A stretch of DNA of 34,910 nt from Hymenoscyphus infarciens (lineage: Eukaryota > Ascomycota > Leotiomycetes > Helotiales > Helotiaceae), in NCBI GenBank assembly GCA_001414345.1, contig LLCB01000453.1, positions 1 through 34,910 of the forward strand, given 5' to 3'. The notes beneath the pieces were generated by a model, which saw nothing but the letters and a program-made list of their open reading frames with translations, ran no database searches and had not been told where the DNA came from. This document shows, one piece after another, positions 11,851 to 22,600 of the stretch. The translations under genes and the position numbers were made by a program. Positions within the stretch are counted from its first letter, which is position 1. Every line of letters starts with the position of its first letter.

Positions 11851-11885
11851 CCTGTCCTGTCCTGCCCTGCCCTGCCCTGCCCTGT
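11851..11885. repeat. Seven-unit CCTGY pentanucleotide repeat
   Basis: Units read CCTGT, CCTGT, CCTGC four times, CCTGT. It lies about 650 bp upstream of the flippase ATG, probably in promoter or leader. Confidence 0.95.
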
Positions 11886-12530
11886 TCGCTTTTCCAGAAT
11901 TTCCCTCCCCCCCCCTTTGTTCTAATCAACACCACACGTTCATTGCAATTGCCCCTTCTCGTCCGCCAACCTCCACGTGCACGAAGCATTTACTTGCAGG
12001 TTCCTGAGATTGAGCGCCCTCGGCTTTTTCAAGTCGCGACTGAATAAGCAGCTTGGCGCTAGTACCCGTCGCCTCCGTACGCTATAGTACCCAAACTCAA
12101 AAGCTGGGCTTCACCCAATTCCGACACCCCCCTCCCGAACGACAATTCCTGGCAAACCTTGCCGGACGCGAGGGATAGACTTACTTCCACCAGCCAACTG
12201 TCTATATCCTCAATACCTGACCAACCGAAACCAGTGTGGCCGCTCCTCTTCACGTCGCCATCCGCCATCCGTGCCTTCCGGTCTCCACAGTTGCCCTAGC
12301 CATTAAATTTCCCAGCAATACGACCTCCTTTGATCCTATCTACCAACCTCCACGAAGTCAAAGCTACGAACCGCACAACTGAACGACGCGTTGACAATAT
12401 CCGCGATCAGGATTGCCTCCTCCACTAAGAAATCTAGTCGCATTGTCTGGTACACGACCGAAAACTGGAGGCCGTTCTACCACTCCCGGCGAGGGCCTCG
12501 CCCAACCTCAGTTGACCCTGATCAGCCGCC

Positions 12531-15500
12531 ATGCCTCCGCCAGAGTTCGAACAGCCGGATGATGCTCCATTACCAACCAAAAGATTACGATGGGCGACCC
12601 AGAGAGTAAAGGGAAAGTCAGGGAGTCGGAAACGAACGTCAATTATCGATCGTCTGCATCATCGAGGCTCCCATAATGAAAAGAAGAGGGATTCGGCGGG
12701 AGGAGATTCAATGGGAACGGATCTAGGTGGCATTCAGGAAGAACCGGAACAGCAACCGCAAGAAGAGGATGCGGATCATGATAGAGACGGGCAGGGACCG
12801 CGAACGATTTTGTTCAATACTCCGCTACCACCAGGCGCAGTTGATGAGGAAGGACTCCCTCTGAAACATTATCGGAGGAACAAGATTCGAACAGCAAAGT
12901 ACACGCCGTTAAGTTTCATTCCGAAGAACATATGGTATCAATTCCATAACATCGCCAACGTCTATTTCTTGTTTCTCATCATCCTGGCGGTAAGATATAT
13001 TCACCACAAGGATAAAACACTTCACTCACACAACTTCTAGTTCTTCAGTATTTTTGGTGCCTCGAATCCAGGTCTGAACGCGGTGCCTTTAATCGTGATT
13101 GTTGCTATTACTGCCATAAAGGATGCCATTGAGGATTACAGGCGAACGGTTCTCGACAACGAACTAAACAACTCTCCCATACATCGATTGGTAGATTGGA
13201 ACAATGTTAATATCAGCGCGGATGATATTTCGTTGTGGAGGAGAATCAAGAAGGCAACCAGTCGCTTTATCGCCAAAACCTGGAAGCAAGTAGCTAGAAA
13301 GAAGTCACCGGTTGATGACGAAAATAGTAGAGGACTGGGAGAACCGCGAGAGTCGTTGGAGTCAAGAGCTGCGAGGCGCGCTTCCGCCTTTTCAACCAAC
13401 ACTCTCCGAACGAGCTTTGCGTCCGCGAGGGAGGAAATTCAAATGACCCCAGTTCCATCTCCATTACCTCGACAAGACGGCTTGGAAGTGCCGGATCGCC
13501 CCAAAACCGCCTTTTCTTACGACGGGGGCGAAACTCCAGCCGAAAGACATTTCGGGAGTTTGATTGATCCCGACAAGTCCATAACGGGCAAGGCTCGATT
13601 TCACCAAGATTACTGGAAGAACGTGCAGGTGGGAGACTTTGTTCGAATTTACAATGATGATCAAATTCCTGCAGATGTAGTTATTTTGTCTACCTCGGAC
13701 CCCGATGGAGCATGTTATGTGGAAACGAAGAATTTGGACGGAGAAACAAATTTGAAAGTGCGACACGCACTTCGCAGTGGTCGAAAGATCAAACATGCAC
13801 GCGATTGTGAAAGAACAGCATTCGAGATTGAAAGCGAACCTCCCCAAGCGAATCTCTATCAATACAGCGCAGTTGCCAGATGGACTCAAGCCGATACCAA
13901 GGAGCAAATGGCTGAGCCTATTTCAATTAACAACCTACTCTTGAGAGGCTGCAATCTGAGAAATACCGATTGGATCCTTGGTGTCGTTGTCTTTACTGGA
14001 TTTGACACTAAGATTATGATGAATGCTGGTATCACCCCCAGCAAAAGGTCTCGTATCGCCCGTGAACTCAACTGGAACGTCATTTACAATTTCATAATCC
14101 TCGTCGTGATGTGTGCGGTATCAGCCGTTATCGAGGGGATCGCTTTTGGAGACGGCAACAACACAATCGCCTTTTTCGAGTTTGGATCCATCGGAGGTAG
14201 CCCGGCCATGGATGGATTCATTACCTTTTGGGCCGCTCTGATCTTGTTCCAAAACTTGGTACCCATCTCGCTGTACATCACACTGGAAATTATCAAAACC
14301 CTACAGGCATTCTTCATCTACAGCGACACTGAGATGTACTATGAGCCGATCGACTACCCATGCACGCCTAAATCTTGGAACATTTCAGATGACTTGGGAC
14401 AGATTGAGTATATCTTTTCGGACAAGACTGGTACCTTGACCCAGAACGTTATGGAGTTCAAAAAGGCAACTGTTAATGGCGTTCCTTATGGTGAAGCGTA
14501 TACGGAAGCTCAGGCCGGCATGCAAAAAAGACTAGGCATTGATGTAGAGAAGGAAGGCGCCAGAGTTCGTGAAGAGATTGCGCAAGCTCGAATCAAGATG
14601 TTGAGAGATCTCCGAAAACTACACAACAACCCCTATCTTCACGATGACGACTTGACCTTTATCGCGCCCGATTTTGTCACTGACCTGGCTGGTGAATCGA
14701 CCCCCGAACAGCAACAGGCCAATGATCAATTCATGCTTGCCCTCGCCCTTTGTCACACTGTCATAGCCGAAACTATACCAGGAGATCCACCTAGGATTGA
14801 ATTCAAGGCTCAATCCCCTGATGAGTCTGCACTAGTCTCGACCGCCCGAGACATGGGTTACACTGTTCTTGGGGACTCGGAAGACGGAATTCGATTGAAC
14901 GTACAAGGTCAAGATAGATCCTACAAAGTCCTCAATACCTTGGAATTCAACTCGACCCGAAAGCGAATGAGTGCAATCATCAGGATGCCCGACAACAAAA
15001 TTATACTCTTTTGCAAGGGAGCAGACAGCATCATCTACTCTCGGTTAAAGCCTGGTGAACAACAAGAATTGCGGAAAACGACAGCAGAACATCTGGAGAT
15101 GTTTGCCCGTGAAGGTCTTCGAACGCTTTGCATAGCCCAGAAAGAGCTGAACGAAGACGAATACCAGGAATGGAACAAGGAGCATGAGGTCGCTGCATCC
15201 TCCATCAGTGATCGCGAAGAGAAGCTGGAAGCTGTATCCGACCAGATTGAACGTGATTTGACTCTCCTGGGAGGAACTGCCATCGAAGATCGTCTACAGG
15301 AAGGCGTGCCTGATACCATCGCTCTTCTCGCGCAGGCTGGAATCAAGCTCTGGGTTTTGACTGGTGACAAAGTAGAAACCGCTATCAACATCGGTTTCTC
15401 CTGTAATCTTCTCAACAATGACATGGAACTTATCGTCTTCAAAATTGAGGACGAGCAAGTTGCTACAGCAGAGACTGAGCTAGACAAGCATCTCCAAACT

Positions 15501-17102
15501 TTCAATATTACTGGATCCGACGAAGAACTCAAAATTGCCCGAAAGAGTCACCATCCTCCAGCGCCAACGCACGCCATTGTCATCGATGGCGACTCTCTCA
15601 AGCTTGTGCTGGATCCAAAGCTACGACAGCGCTTCCTACTTCTGTGCAAGCAGTGTAAATCCGTTCTATGTTGTCGTGTTAGTCCTGCCCAAAAGGCCGC
15701 CGTGGTTCAGATGGTCAAAAATGGCTTAGACGTCATGACATTGTCGATTGGAGACGGAGCAAATGATGTTGCCATGATCCAGGAAGCCGATATAGGAGTA
15801 GGTATTGCTGGAGAGGAAGGTCGTCAAGCTGTCATGTCATCCGACTACGCCATCGGCCAATTTCGATTTCTGCAGAGGCTTGTGCTTGTTCATGGTCGGT
15901 GGTCATATCGCAGACTGGCGGAAACCATCGCCAATTTCTTTTACAAGAACGTCATCTGGACCTTCACTATTTTCTGGTACCAGATATTTTGCGACTTTGA
16001 TATGACTTACCTCTACGATTATAGCTACATTCTGCTGTTCAACCTGGCCTTCACATCTTTACCTATCATCTTCATGGGTGTCCTGGACCAAGATGTCAGT
16101 GATAAAGTATCTCTTGCGGTTCCACAGCTCTACCGAAAAGGCATCGAGCGCAAGGAATGGACACAGTTGAAGTTCTGGTAAGTATTATTTCGAACTTGTC
16201 GTCCAACATGGTGCTAATCGGTCTTTAGGTTATACATGGGTGATGGACTCTTTCAATCTGTTGTCTGCTTCTTTGTTGCATGGCTCCTCTTCCGTGCTGG
16301 CAACTTCATTACCCATAATGGGTTAGGCATCGATTCTCGAGAACGTTTCGGTGTCTACGTCGGCCCCGCAACAATCATCTGTATCAATACCTATATTCTC
16401 TTGAACACTTATCGATGGGATTGGTTGATGCTGTTACTCGTCATTGTCAGTATACTCCTTGTTTGGTTTTGGACAGGAGTGTACTCGTCCTTCCAGGGGT
16501 CTGGATACTTCTTCAAAGCGGCAGCAGAATGTTTTGCGCAACCGACTTTTTGGGCAGTGACAGTTATGGCTGTCATTCTGTCTCTTCTTCCTCGATTTGC
16601 GGTGAAAGCTGTACAAAAAGTCTACTTCCCATACGATGTCGATATCGTTCGTGAGCAGGTGCGACAGGGAAAATTCAAGTACCTCGACGACCCTGCCGTC
16701 ACCGAAGACTCCGTTTCAAAGGAGTCGTCAACTTGCTCCTCCGATATGCCTAAGCCGAGTAAGCACACCTACTATCCGAGCATTGATGAAGACCAACGGC
16801 CCATTTACCCTCCTTCAGTTGCTCCAACCGCCGCCACCACCCACAATGGGCGAAGTCAGAACGGAAGCGACGGAACCGAGTTCACACGCCATCGACAGTC
16901 CGTTGACGCATCGAGGCCGCCGCCAGTCACCCGTCCATCAATCGACAGAGCCCGACCGTCATTCGACCGAATGCGAGCCTCGATGGATCGCATTCGACCG
17001 TCATTCGAAGCAAGTCATGACTTCACCTCGGCTGCTCTGTTGACCCGCCTCGAGTCGTCCCAGTCAGTCGTCCCAGTGAGGAGCAGGATGAGTCAAGGAT
17101 GA
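12531..17102 (+). CDS. P4-ATPase phospholipid flippase, Dnf1/Dnf2 (DnfA) type, 3 exons, 1489 aa
   Basis: It moves phospholipids from the outer to the inner membrane leaflet using ATP; relatives act at the plasma membrane and in endocytic and secretory vesicles with a Cdc50/Lem3-type partner. Exons 12531-12989, 13041-16177 and 16229-17102 join to 1489 aa (yeast Dnf1 is 1571). Seen: N-terminal R-N-K-I-R-T-A-K-Y-T and TM1-2 (about 140-185); actuator D-G-E-T (386-389); P4-specific P-I-S-L in TM4 (561-564) where cation pumps have P-E-G-L; phosphorylation site D-K-T-G-T with D614; nucleotide-domain K-G-A-D (812-815); T-G-D (927-929); G-D-G-A-N-D-V (1057-1063); TM5-10 (about 1120-1329). All key residues are present. 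The tail (1330-1489) has four tandem heptads of an Arg-x-Ser-hydrophobic-Asp/Glu motif. The ATG at 12531 has GCC GCC before it and an in-frame TGA at 12519-12521, which fixes the start unless a leader intron exists. Confidence 0.95.
12990..13040 (+). other. Flippase intron 1 (51 nt)
   Basis: Donor GTAAGA, acceptor CTAG, phase 0. It separates ...F-L-I-I-L-A from F-F-S-I-F-G, between TM1 and TM2. Read through, the acceptor TAG itself is an in-frame stop. Confidence 0.92.
16178..16228 (+). other. Flippase intron 2 (51 nt)
   Basis: Donor GTAAGT, branch-like TGCTAAT, acceptor TTTAG. It splits a TGG Trp codon (TG|G), joining ...L-K-F-W to L-Y-M-G-D-G. Read-through meets TAA at 16179-16181. Confidence 0.93.
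16932..17009 (+). repeat. 21-bp coding tandem repeat in the flippase tail (4 units)
   Basis: Four successive heptads encode R-P-S-I-D-R-A, R-P-S-F-D-R-M, R-A-S-M-D-R-I and R-P-S-F-E-A-S (residues about 1434-1461; the last unit ends at 17015). A fifth, offset match, R-Q-S-V-D, lies at 16893-16907. Codons at the same repeat position vary, so the protein pattern, not only DNA duplication, has been kept. Confidence 0.9.
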
Positions 17103-18186
17103 ATGAGCTAGCTAGTCTTTTAATGTTTGCCGTCCGTCGTTGCCTTCGGTGTTGTCCCTGATAAAAGTTGATTAGCGAACCTGAGTTGTACAATACATTG
17201 TTCTTGTTTTCTTTTGTTTGCTTTGTTACATAAAGATCTCTCAGCATGATGATCTGCGATGAGCGAAATCTATACGATACGGGGGTTCCTATTTTTCCGG
17301 CCTGCCTACAATTGTTTTTTTCCCTTTCTGCTGCATGGGTGTCAAGGCGTTTTATACGAGCCGGAATTTGGAGGCGTGGGTTTTTTTTGGCTTGTCATGT
17401 TGTCCCCTTTTTTTCTTCTGGTTCCTCGTTTTTTCTTCTTATGCTCTTCTTTTTTTTATTACTCTTGGGGGGGTAGGGGATTACTAGAACCCTCTCTACT
17501 TGTGCTTTTTGGTGTGTGATGAAATGAATTGGTGGTGGATTGGAAGAAGAGTGAGTGGGTGGGTGGGTGGGTGACTTGGTGGGTCTTTTGGGGACCCCTT
17601 CTGTATATAGAGAATGAGTGCAAATAATTCAATCAAAAACCGAAGTCCATATGTATGCTTTTTTTTTTTCTGCAAGGAGATGCTTGGGTGATGATTTGAT
17701 GTCGAGTTGACTTTTGGTGATAGTAGCTATCTCTTTGTAGTTTGTCGCGCGAAGTCCTATTAGAACTCCACTATGGGATGCCTCTGTTTGCTGGCGTAGG
17801 GTAAGAGGCGCCGGAATATAAGTACCTACCAGATTGGAATTAGTAGTCAAGAGGTTGTTAAAGAAGGAAGGATAGCATGAGCTTGACACGGAGACAAGAA
17901 GCACGACCCACTTGCGTTTCCCATGTGTAAAAGAGTGTGAAAACAGGATCGGATACGGAACCACGTTTTTCCTCCTAACTTGGAATACGACTTGAAACTA
18001 TTTATTAGCCATTGATTGCTAAAGAGGCTGTTGAGTTTATGAATTGTAATTGAAATGCCTAGGGTAAGATCAGTGGATGAGAGGCTTAAACTGCTTTTTT
18101 ACACTAAATAGCAAACGTGGGCGATGAGGGTTAGGTGGATAGCTGGGAGCTTTTCTGTGGTATCTTTGCTAATTAGTTTGAATAAA
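17103..18186. other. Downstream flank / 3' UTR region of the flippase gene
   Basis: No gene is recognised. The region is T-rich just after the stop, has poly-T runs (around 17380-17460 and 17660), a G-quadruplex motif (17557-17571), and ends where AT-rich RIP sequence begins at about 18187. It probably contains the flippase 3' UTR and polyadenylation site; the exact site cannot be placed. Confidence 0.55.
17557..17571 (+). other. G-quadruplex motif (GGGT)3GGG
   Basis: Four GGG runs separated by single T bases, the most stable class of intramolecular G-quadruplex pattern. It is on the sense strand about 455 bp after the flippase stop, so it could be in the 3' UTR RNA or just past it. Confidence 0.9.
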
Positions 18187-18297
18187 GACAATTATATATA
18201 TATAATAAAACTAAACTCTTCTGAAATATTATTAATAAGAGCTTATTTAGTATATATATAATCTATTATAGATATAAGAGATTTAGAAACAAGTATA

Positions 18298-18440
18298 TAA
18301 TTCAAAGATACTTATTTATTTCTAATTATATTATAACTTTTCTATAATTACGATTTAGCTTATTATAGATATATTATTAAGTATATTAGTATAAGACTAG
18401 AAATAAGTCTATAGTAGTTAGATTTTAAGAATATATATAT
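18298..18440 (+). repeat. Left arm of an inverted repeat interrupted by the LTR element
   Basis: This sequence matches the reverse complement of about 25380-25535, including shared AATTCAAA, TTCTAATTATATTATAACTT and TAGACTTAT/AAGTCTATAG blocks. Weaker similarity appears to extend outward toward the island border at 18187. With the 5.8 kb retrotransposon removed, the arms would be about 1.1 kb apart, like an old TIR (MITE-sized) element. Confidence 0.7.
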
Positions 18441-18479
18441 ATATATAAAAGTTAAATATATAGAGCTAAAAATATAATA

Positions 18480-18575
18480 ATACGAAATATATACGACTAT
18501 TAAAGAGGTATATAAGAGAGTGTTTAATAGAATAATATATATAGATACTAGATACTAATATAGAAGAAAAGACTA
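18480..18575 (+). repeat. Copy 1 of a ~90-100 bp dispersed module
   Basis: Starts near ACGAAATATATAC, contains GAGGTATATAAGAG and TTTAATAGAATAA, and ends ATACTAATATAGAAGAAAA. Other copies are at about 25563-25650 (plus), 27563-27645 (plus, truncated end) and 30375-30490 (minus). Confidence 0.75.
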
Positions 18576-19414
18576 AATTAGTCTTCTCTTATTTGAAATA
18601 GAAGTATTTATATATAAGAGATTAGATACTACTAAGGTTTAATAATAATAATAACTAAGTTCTATCTAATATAGCTAATACTAAATAATAAGAGCTAAAA
18701 AGCTAAATATATAATATTTAAAACTTAAGCTCTTCTATAAATGAATATTAAATATTAATACTTTTAGTATCTTTTTTTTTATATTTTTTTTATTTTAATA
18801 ATTAATAGTCTATCTATCCGCTCTAGTAGATATATAGACGTACTATTTAGATCTAGTCTATAAATATAGTTACGAGCTATTAGCTTTGTATCTAGAGCTA
18901 ATAAAAGAAAGACAAAAGAGATCTAAATAATAAAATAAATTAAATTAATCTAAACTCTAAGTATAATCTCTAACTCGACCTTATCTTCTAATTCTATATA
19001 TATTATATTATAATATAATAGCTCTCTAAAGAGCTTAGTTAATATAGATAATAATTATTAAAGTACCGCTCTAGCTATTCTCTTTTATAACACCTCTTCT
19101 TTATAAAAGCGAATAAGAATACGTATTTATTATAAATTAGTCTAAAAGACAACTTATAAATATAAAAGAAACTATTTTTAGAATAAGCTTACTATTTAAA
19201 AGAAACACTCTAGTGTCGCTAGTATACTCTACTTCTATATATTCCTTATATATTTCTTCGAAGTCTTTGTAGTCTTTGAGTATATATTTAATAGTTTAGT
19301 ATAATTAGTTATATTTATACTATAGATTATCGATTTTATATAGATATCTATTTAAGCTAATCTTCTTAGTTCTTATCTAGATTAGTATCGATAATTCAGC
19401 TTTTATAAGGTTTT
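18576..19414. other. AT-rich sequence without recognised gene
   Basis: Lies between the dispersed module and the LTR retrotransposon's target duplication. It is probably the inside of the older interrupted element. No protein motif was found in either strand. Confidence 0.4.
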
Positions 19415-19419
19415 ACTAT
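19415..19419. repeat. Left 5-bp target site duplication ACTAT
   Basis: ACTAT directly before the LTR at 19420, matched exactly by ACTAT at 25224-25228 directly after the other LTR. Five bp is the usual Ty3/Gypsy duplication length. Confidence 0.85.
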
Positions 19420-19610
19420 TATAATAGCTCTCTATAAATATACAAAGAGAGTGCTTATAGAATAGTACCTAATATTAAGGAAAACTAAACTAAAGAGAAA
19501 AGTAAAGAGTATAGATACTCTAGCTTTATTTATATATATTAAGTAAAGCCTTAGTAAAGCCTTAAGATAACCTAGTTATATAAGTAACGTATATAACTAG
19601 GACTATTATA
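19420..19610 (-). repeat. 3' LTR of the complete Gypsy family 1 element
   Basis: 191 bp, beginning TATAATAG and ending CTATTATA on the plus strand. It differs from its partner LTR at about 15 positions, all transitions by eye. Confidence 0.92.
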
Positions 19611-19613
19611 CTA

Positions 19614-19624
19614 CCCCTTCTTTT
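19614..19624 (-). promoter_or_regulatory. Polypurine tract of Gypsy family 1
   Basis: CCCCTTCTTTT on the plus strand is AAAAGAAGGGG on the element's sense strand, three bases from the 3' LTR. This is where plus-strand DNA synthesis would be primed, and it sets the element's direction. The tract has no CpA or TpG, so RIP left it unchanged. Confidence 0.7.
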
Positions 19625-19626
19625 AA

Positions 19627-22600
19627 ATAGGCCTTTTATAACTAAGTAGCTTTATCCTTCTTTAATATAGGAGTATTAACCTCTAGCTTACTATAATCCT
19701 CTCTTCTAGCCTTATATACTACTTTCTATAATAGAAGAGCTTCTAAGGAACTAGCTATTTTTAGCTTCTCTAAATAGAACCTCTCTACTAGTTATAGCGT
19801 ATATATTAGTTATTAAGCTAGATACTAATTAAGGTCTTTATTATAGCTTTTCTACTTAATTTAGTAATAGAGGAACTACTATCTCTTCTTATTAGCTAGT
19901 ATTTCTTTAATCTTCTATTCCTCTTCTTTATTTATAATAATTAATAAGAGTAGTATAACTACCTATTCTAGTAAGAGATTATTTATAGCCTTATATAACT
20001 TCTTAGAAGTAAAGATAAAGTAAACTTTAATAGAAGCTAGTAGTTATAATTAGAAAGTAGAACCTACTTCTTTAAGAATCTTAAAAGAGTTAGCTATCTA
20101 GTAGTCTAGCTTTTAGCTTAGTTATTAAGTTACTTAGTTCTTTATTATAATAAAGATTATATCTTCTACTTTAAAATTAACATCTTATCTATATTTATTT
20201 ATATCTTATTTCTTCTTCTATTAAGCTTTTAATATATTTACTTAGCTAATATCTAGAACCTTCTAGATTATTTTTATAACTATTATAGTCTCTTCTTATA
20301 ATAGCTATTCTTTTATATTAGCTAGTTCTAGTATTTACTAGTTAAATAAGGTTCTTAGTATATATCTCTTTTATAACTTAAAAGGCGATATTCTAATAGT
20401 ACTATAAAGTAGTACTAACTATATATAGTCTATTATTAAAAGAATCTTAGACTAATTAGTATAATAATAATTAATATATAGTTATAAGTACTAATTAAGG
20501 TATTAATTTATAATCTTAGTTTAGCTATTAGTTTAAACGTGGTTTATAGTTAAGAGTTAAAGCTAAATACCTAGGATTTAAGTAAACTCCTTCTAAAACG
20601 TAGTAATAAAGTAAGAGCTTCTATCTAATATTATACTTTCTAAAATCCTATAGTATTAGAGAACGTGTTTAATATATAACCTTACTATCTATTTAGAAGT
20701 AATATTCTTATAGTAGGATATTAAAATAGACTACTTAGATAAGTAGTCTATTACTATAAATATGTTATTATAACTATACTTATTAACTAAAAAGGACTTA
20801 AAATCTATAGCTATATATTACTATATATATAATAGTACTAGGAGTAGGTATAGATAGCTAGGTATTTTATCTTAAAAAACGTCTACTTTTCTATATTTAT
20901 AGTAGTTTTATATATATCTTATAATATTAGCTTTTATATTTTACTAGATATATCTTAAATATAGAATCTAGTAGGTCTTATCTCTCTCTAGGTAAGCTAA
21001 GAGTATCTAATTATAAGCTTTATAAATTAGGTCTATTCTTAGTATATCTATATCTAATACTACTAAGTAGTCTTAGTAAAGTAAAAGGCCTTCTTCTAAG
21101 GTATATAAGGAATTAGTATTAGTTTTAGCTTATGCTTATATAGCTTAAAGTATTATAGTATTCTTATTTACTTAGTAGATTTATTCTAAAAGTATAAATA
21201 ATTTTTAAAAGTAGTTATTATTAACTAGAGCTAGTATAATTAAGCTTTTTTTAACCTCTAGGTCTTTAAGCGCTTCTATATTAACTTATTCTTTTATTAG
21301 AAGTATATAGGTCTAGTACTACTCTTTAACTTCCTTTTATAAGTATATCTTATTTACTTTATAAGTTAAAGTATTTATCTTACTATTCTTATACTTTAAA
21401 TAGAATATAATAATAAAATAGTATTTAGCTAAAGCTTTAGCTTACTTTACTTAATAGGTAGTAAGTTACTTAATAGTTATAAAGTACTTAAGCGTCTTAT
21501 AATTAGTATAAATATAGATCTTTAAATAAGTACTTTATAGTTCTAGTCTCTATTCTATAAGTAAGTATATAATAGTAAGTAGCTCTTTATTATATATTTT
21601 ATAGTTATACTTAGCTAGAGATATAGTCTTACTAAAGTAGGCTATAGAGTACTATTCTCTATTAGCTTATTATTATTATAATACTTTAGTAATAATTCTA
21701 TTTAAAGCGTTTATCTTAATTATAGTAGAGAGGTTAAGAGAGTAGTAGTAGAGGATTAGTATAGAGGTAAGTACTACTTTTAGGTCTTTAAACACTTCCT
21801 AGTACTCTTTATTAAAATTAAAAGGTATATTATTCTATATTAAGTATACTAAAGGCTTTATAATTATACTATAGTTCTAGATAAACCTTTAATAGAAGTT
21901 ATAAAAACTAAAAAAGCTTTAAACGCCTTTTACTATCTTTAAAGCTTACTATTTCTATACTACTAAGACCTTTTTAAAGTCTACTTTAATTCTATTAATA
22001 CTAATAATAAACTTAAGATATTTTATCTTTTTAATATTAAACTTATACTTTTTAATATTAACTTATAACCTAGTATCTTTAAGATATTAAAGGACTTTTT
22101 ATATATACTTTTTATATTTAAAGACGTTTAATAAGTAGATAAGAATATTATCTAAATAAGTAGAGTAGAAGTTGTTTAGATAGTTAAATAAGACGTTATT
22201 TATATAGTACTAATAAGTAGATAGGCTATTTATTAGATTAAATAGTAGAATCTTATACTTATATATTTTATAATAGATATAAAAAGTAGTTAATTCCTTA
22301 GTATCTAGATCTATTTATATATAGTAGAAGGCTTATTAAATATCTAGCTTAGTAAAAATATAAGCTTAACTAATATATATAAGCGTTTTATTAATTAGAG
22401 GTAATAAATAGTAGTCTTTTTAAGTAAGATTATTAAGTTTTTAGAAGTTAATATAGAAACATAGCCTTCTATTTACTTTCTTTATAAATAGAATAAGAGT
22501 AGTAAAAGAGGACTAGTTATATTTTATAAACCTTTTATAGAGATTCTTTAAAATATATTCCTTTATAGCTAATAACTCTTCTATAAATATCTTATATAAA

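Larger units (their letters stand above)
9257..12530. promoter_or_regulatory. 3.3 kb divergent intergenic region between the two genes
   Basis: It should contain both promoters and 5' leaders. No recognised protein gene is seen. It holds G/C homopolymer runs (9687-9701; C9 at 10894-10902), a 10-bp perfect hairpin (10871-10898), a (GAGAAG)4 repeat (11701-11724), a CCTGY repeat (11851-11885), pyrimidine-rich stretches near 11890-11930 and 12120-12310 typical of fungal promoters and leaders, and one ATG-initiated orphan frame (10055-10648). Transcription starts cannot be placed from sequence alone. Confidence 0.6.

Noticed and set aside
13464..13907. Antisense frames in the flippase gene (also 15035-15532)
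   Set aside because: They lie wholly within a coding exon with intact P4-ATPase motifs; length is explained by codon bias of the sense frame.
17629..17964. Minus-strand frame of 111 aa after the flippase gene
   Set aside because: No recognisable protein feature; it begins and ends in low-complexity flank sequence.
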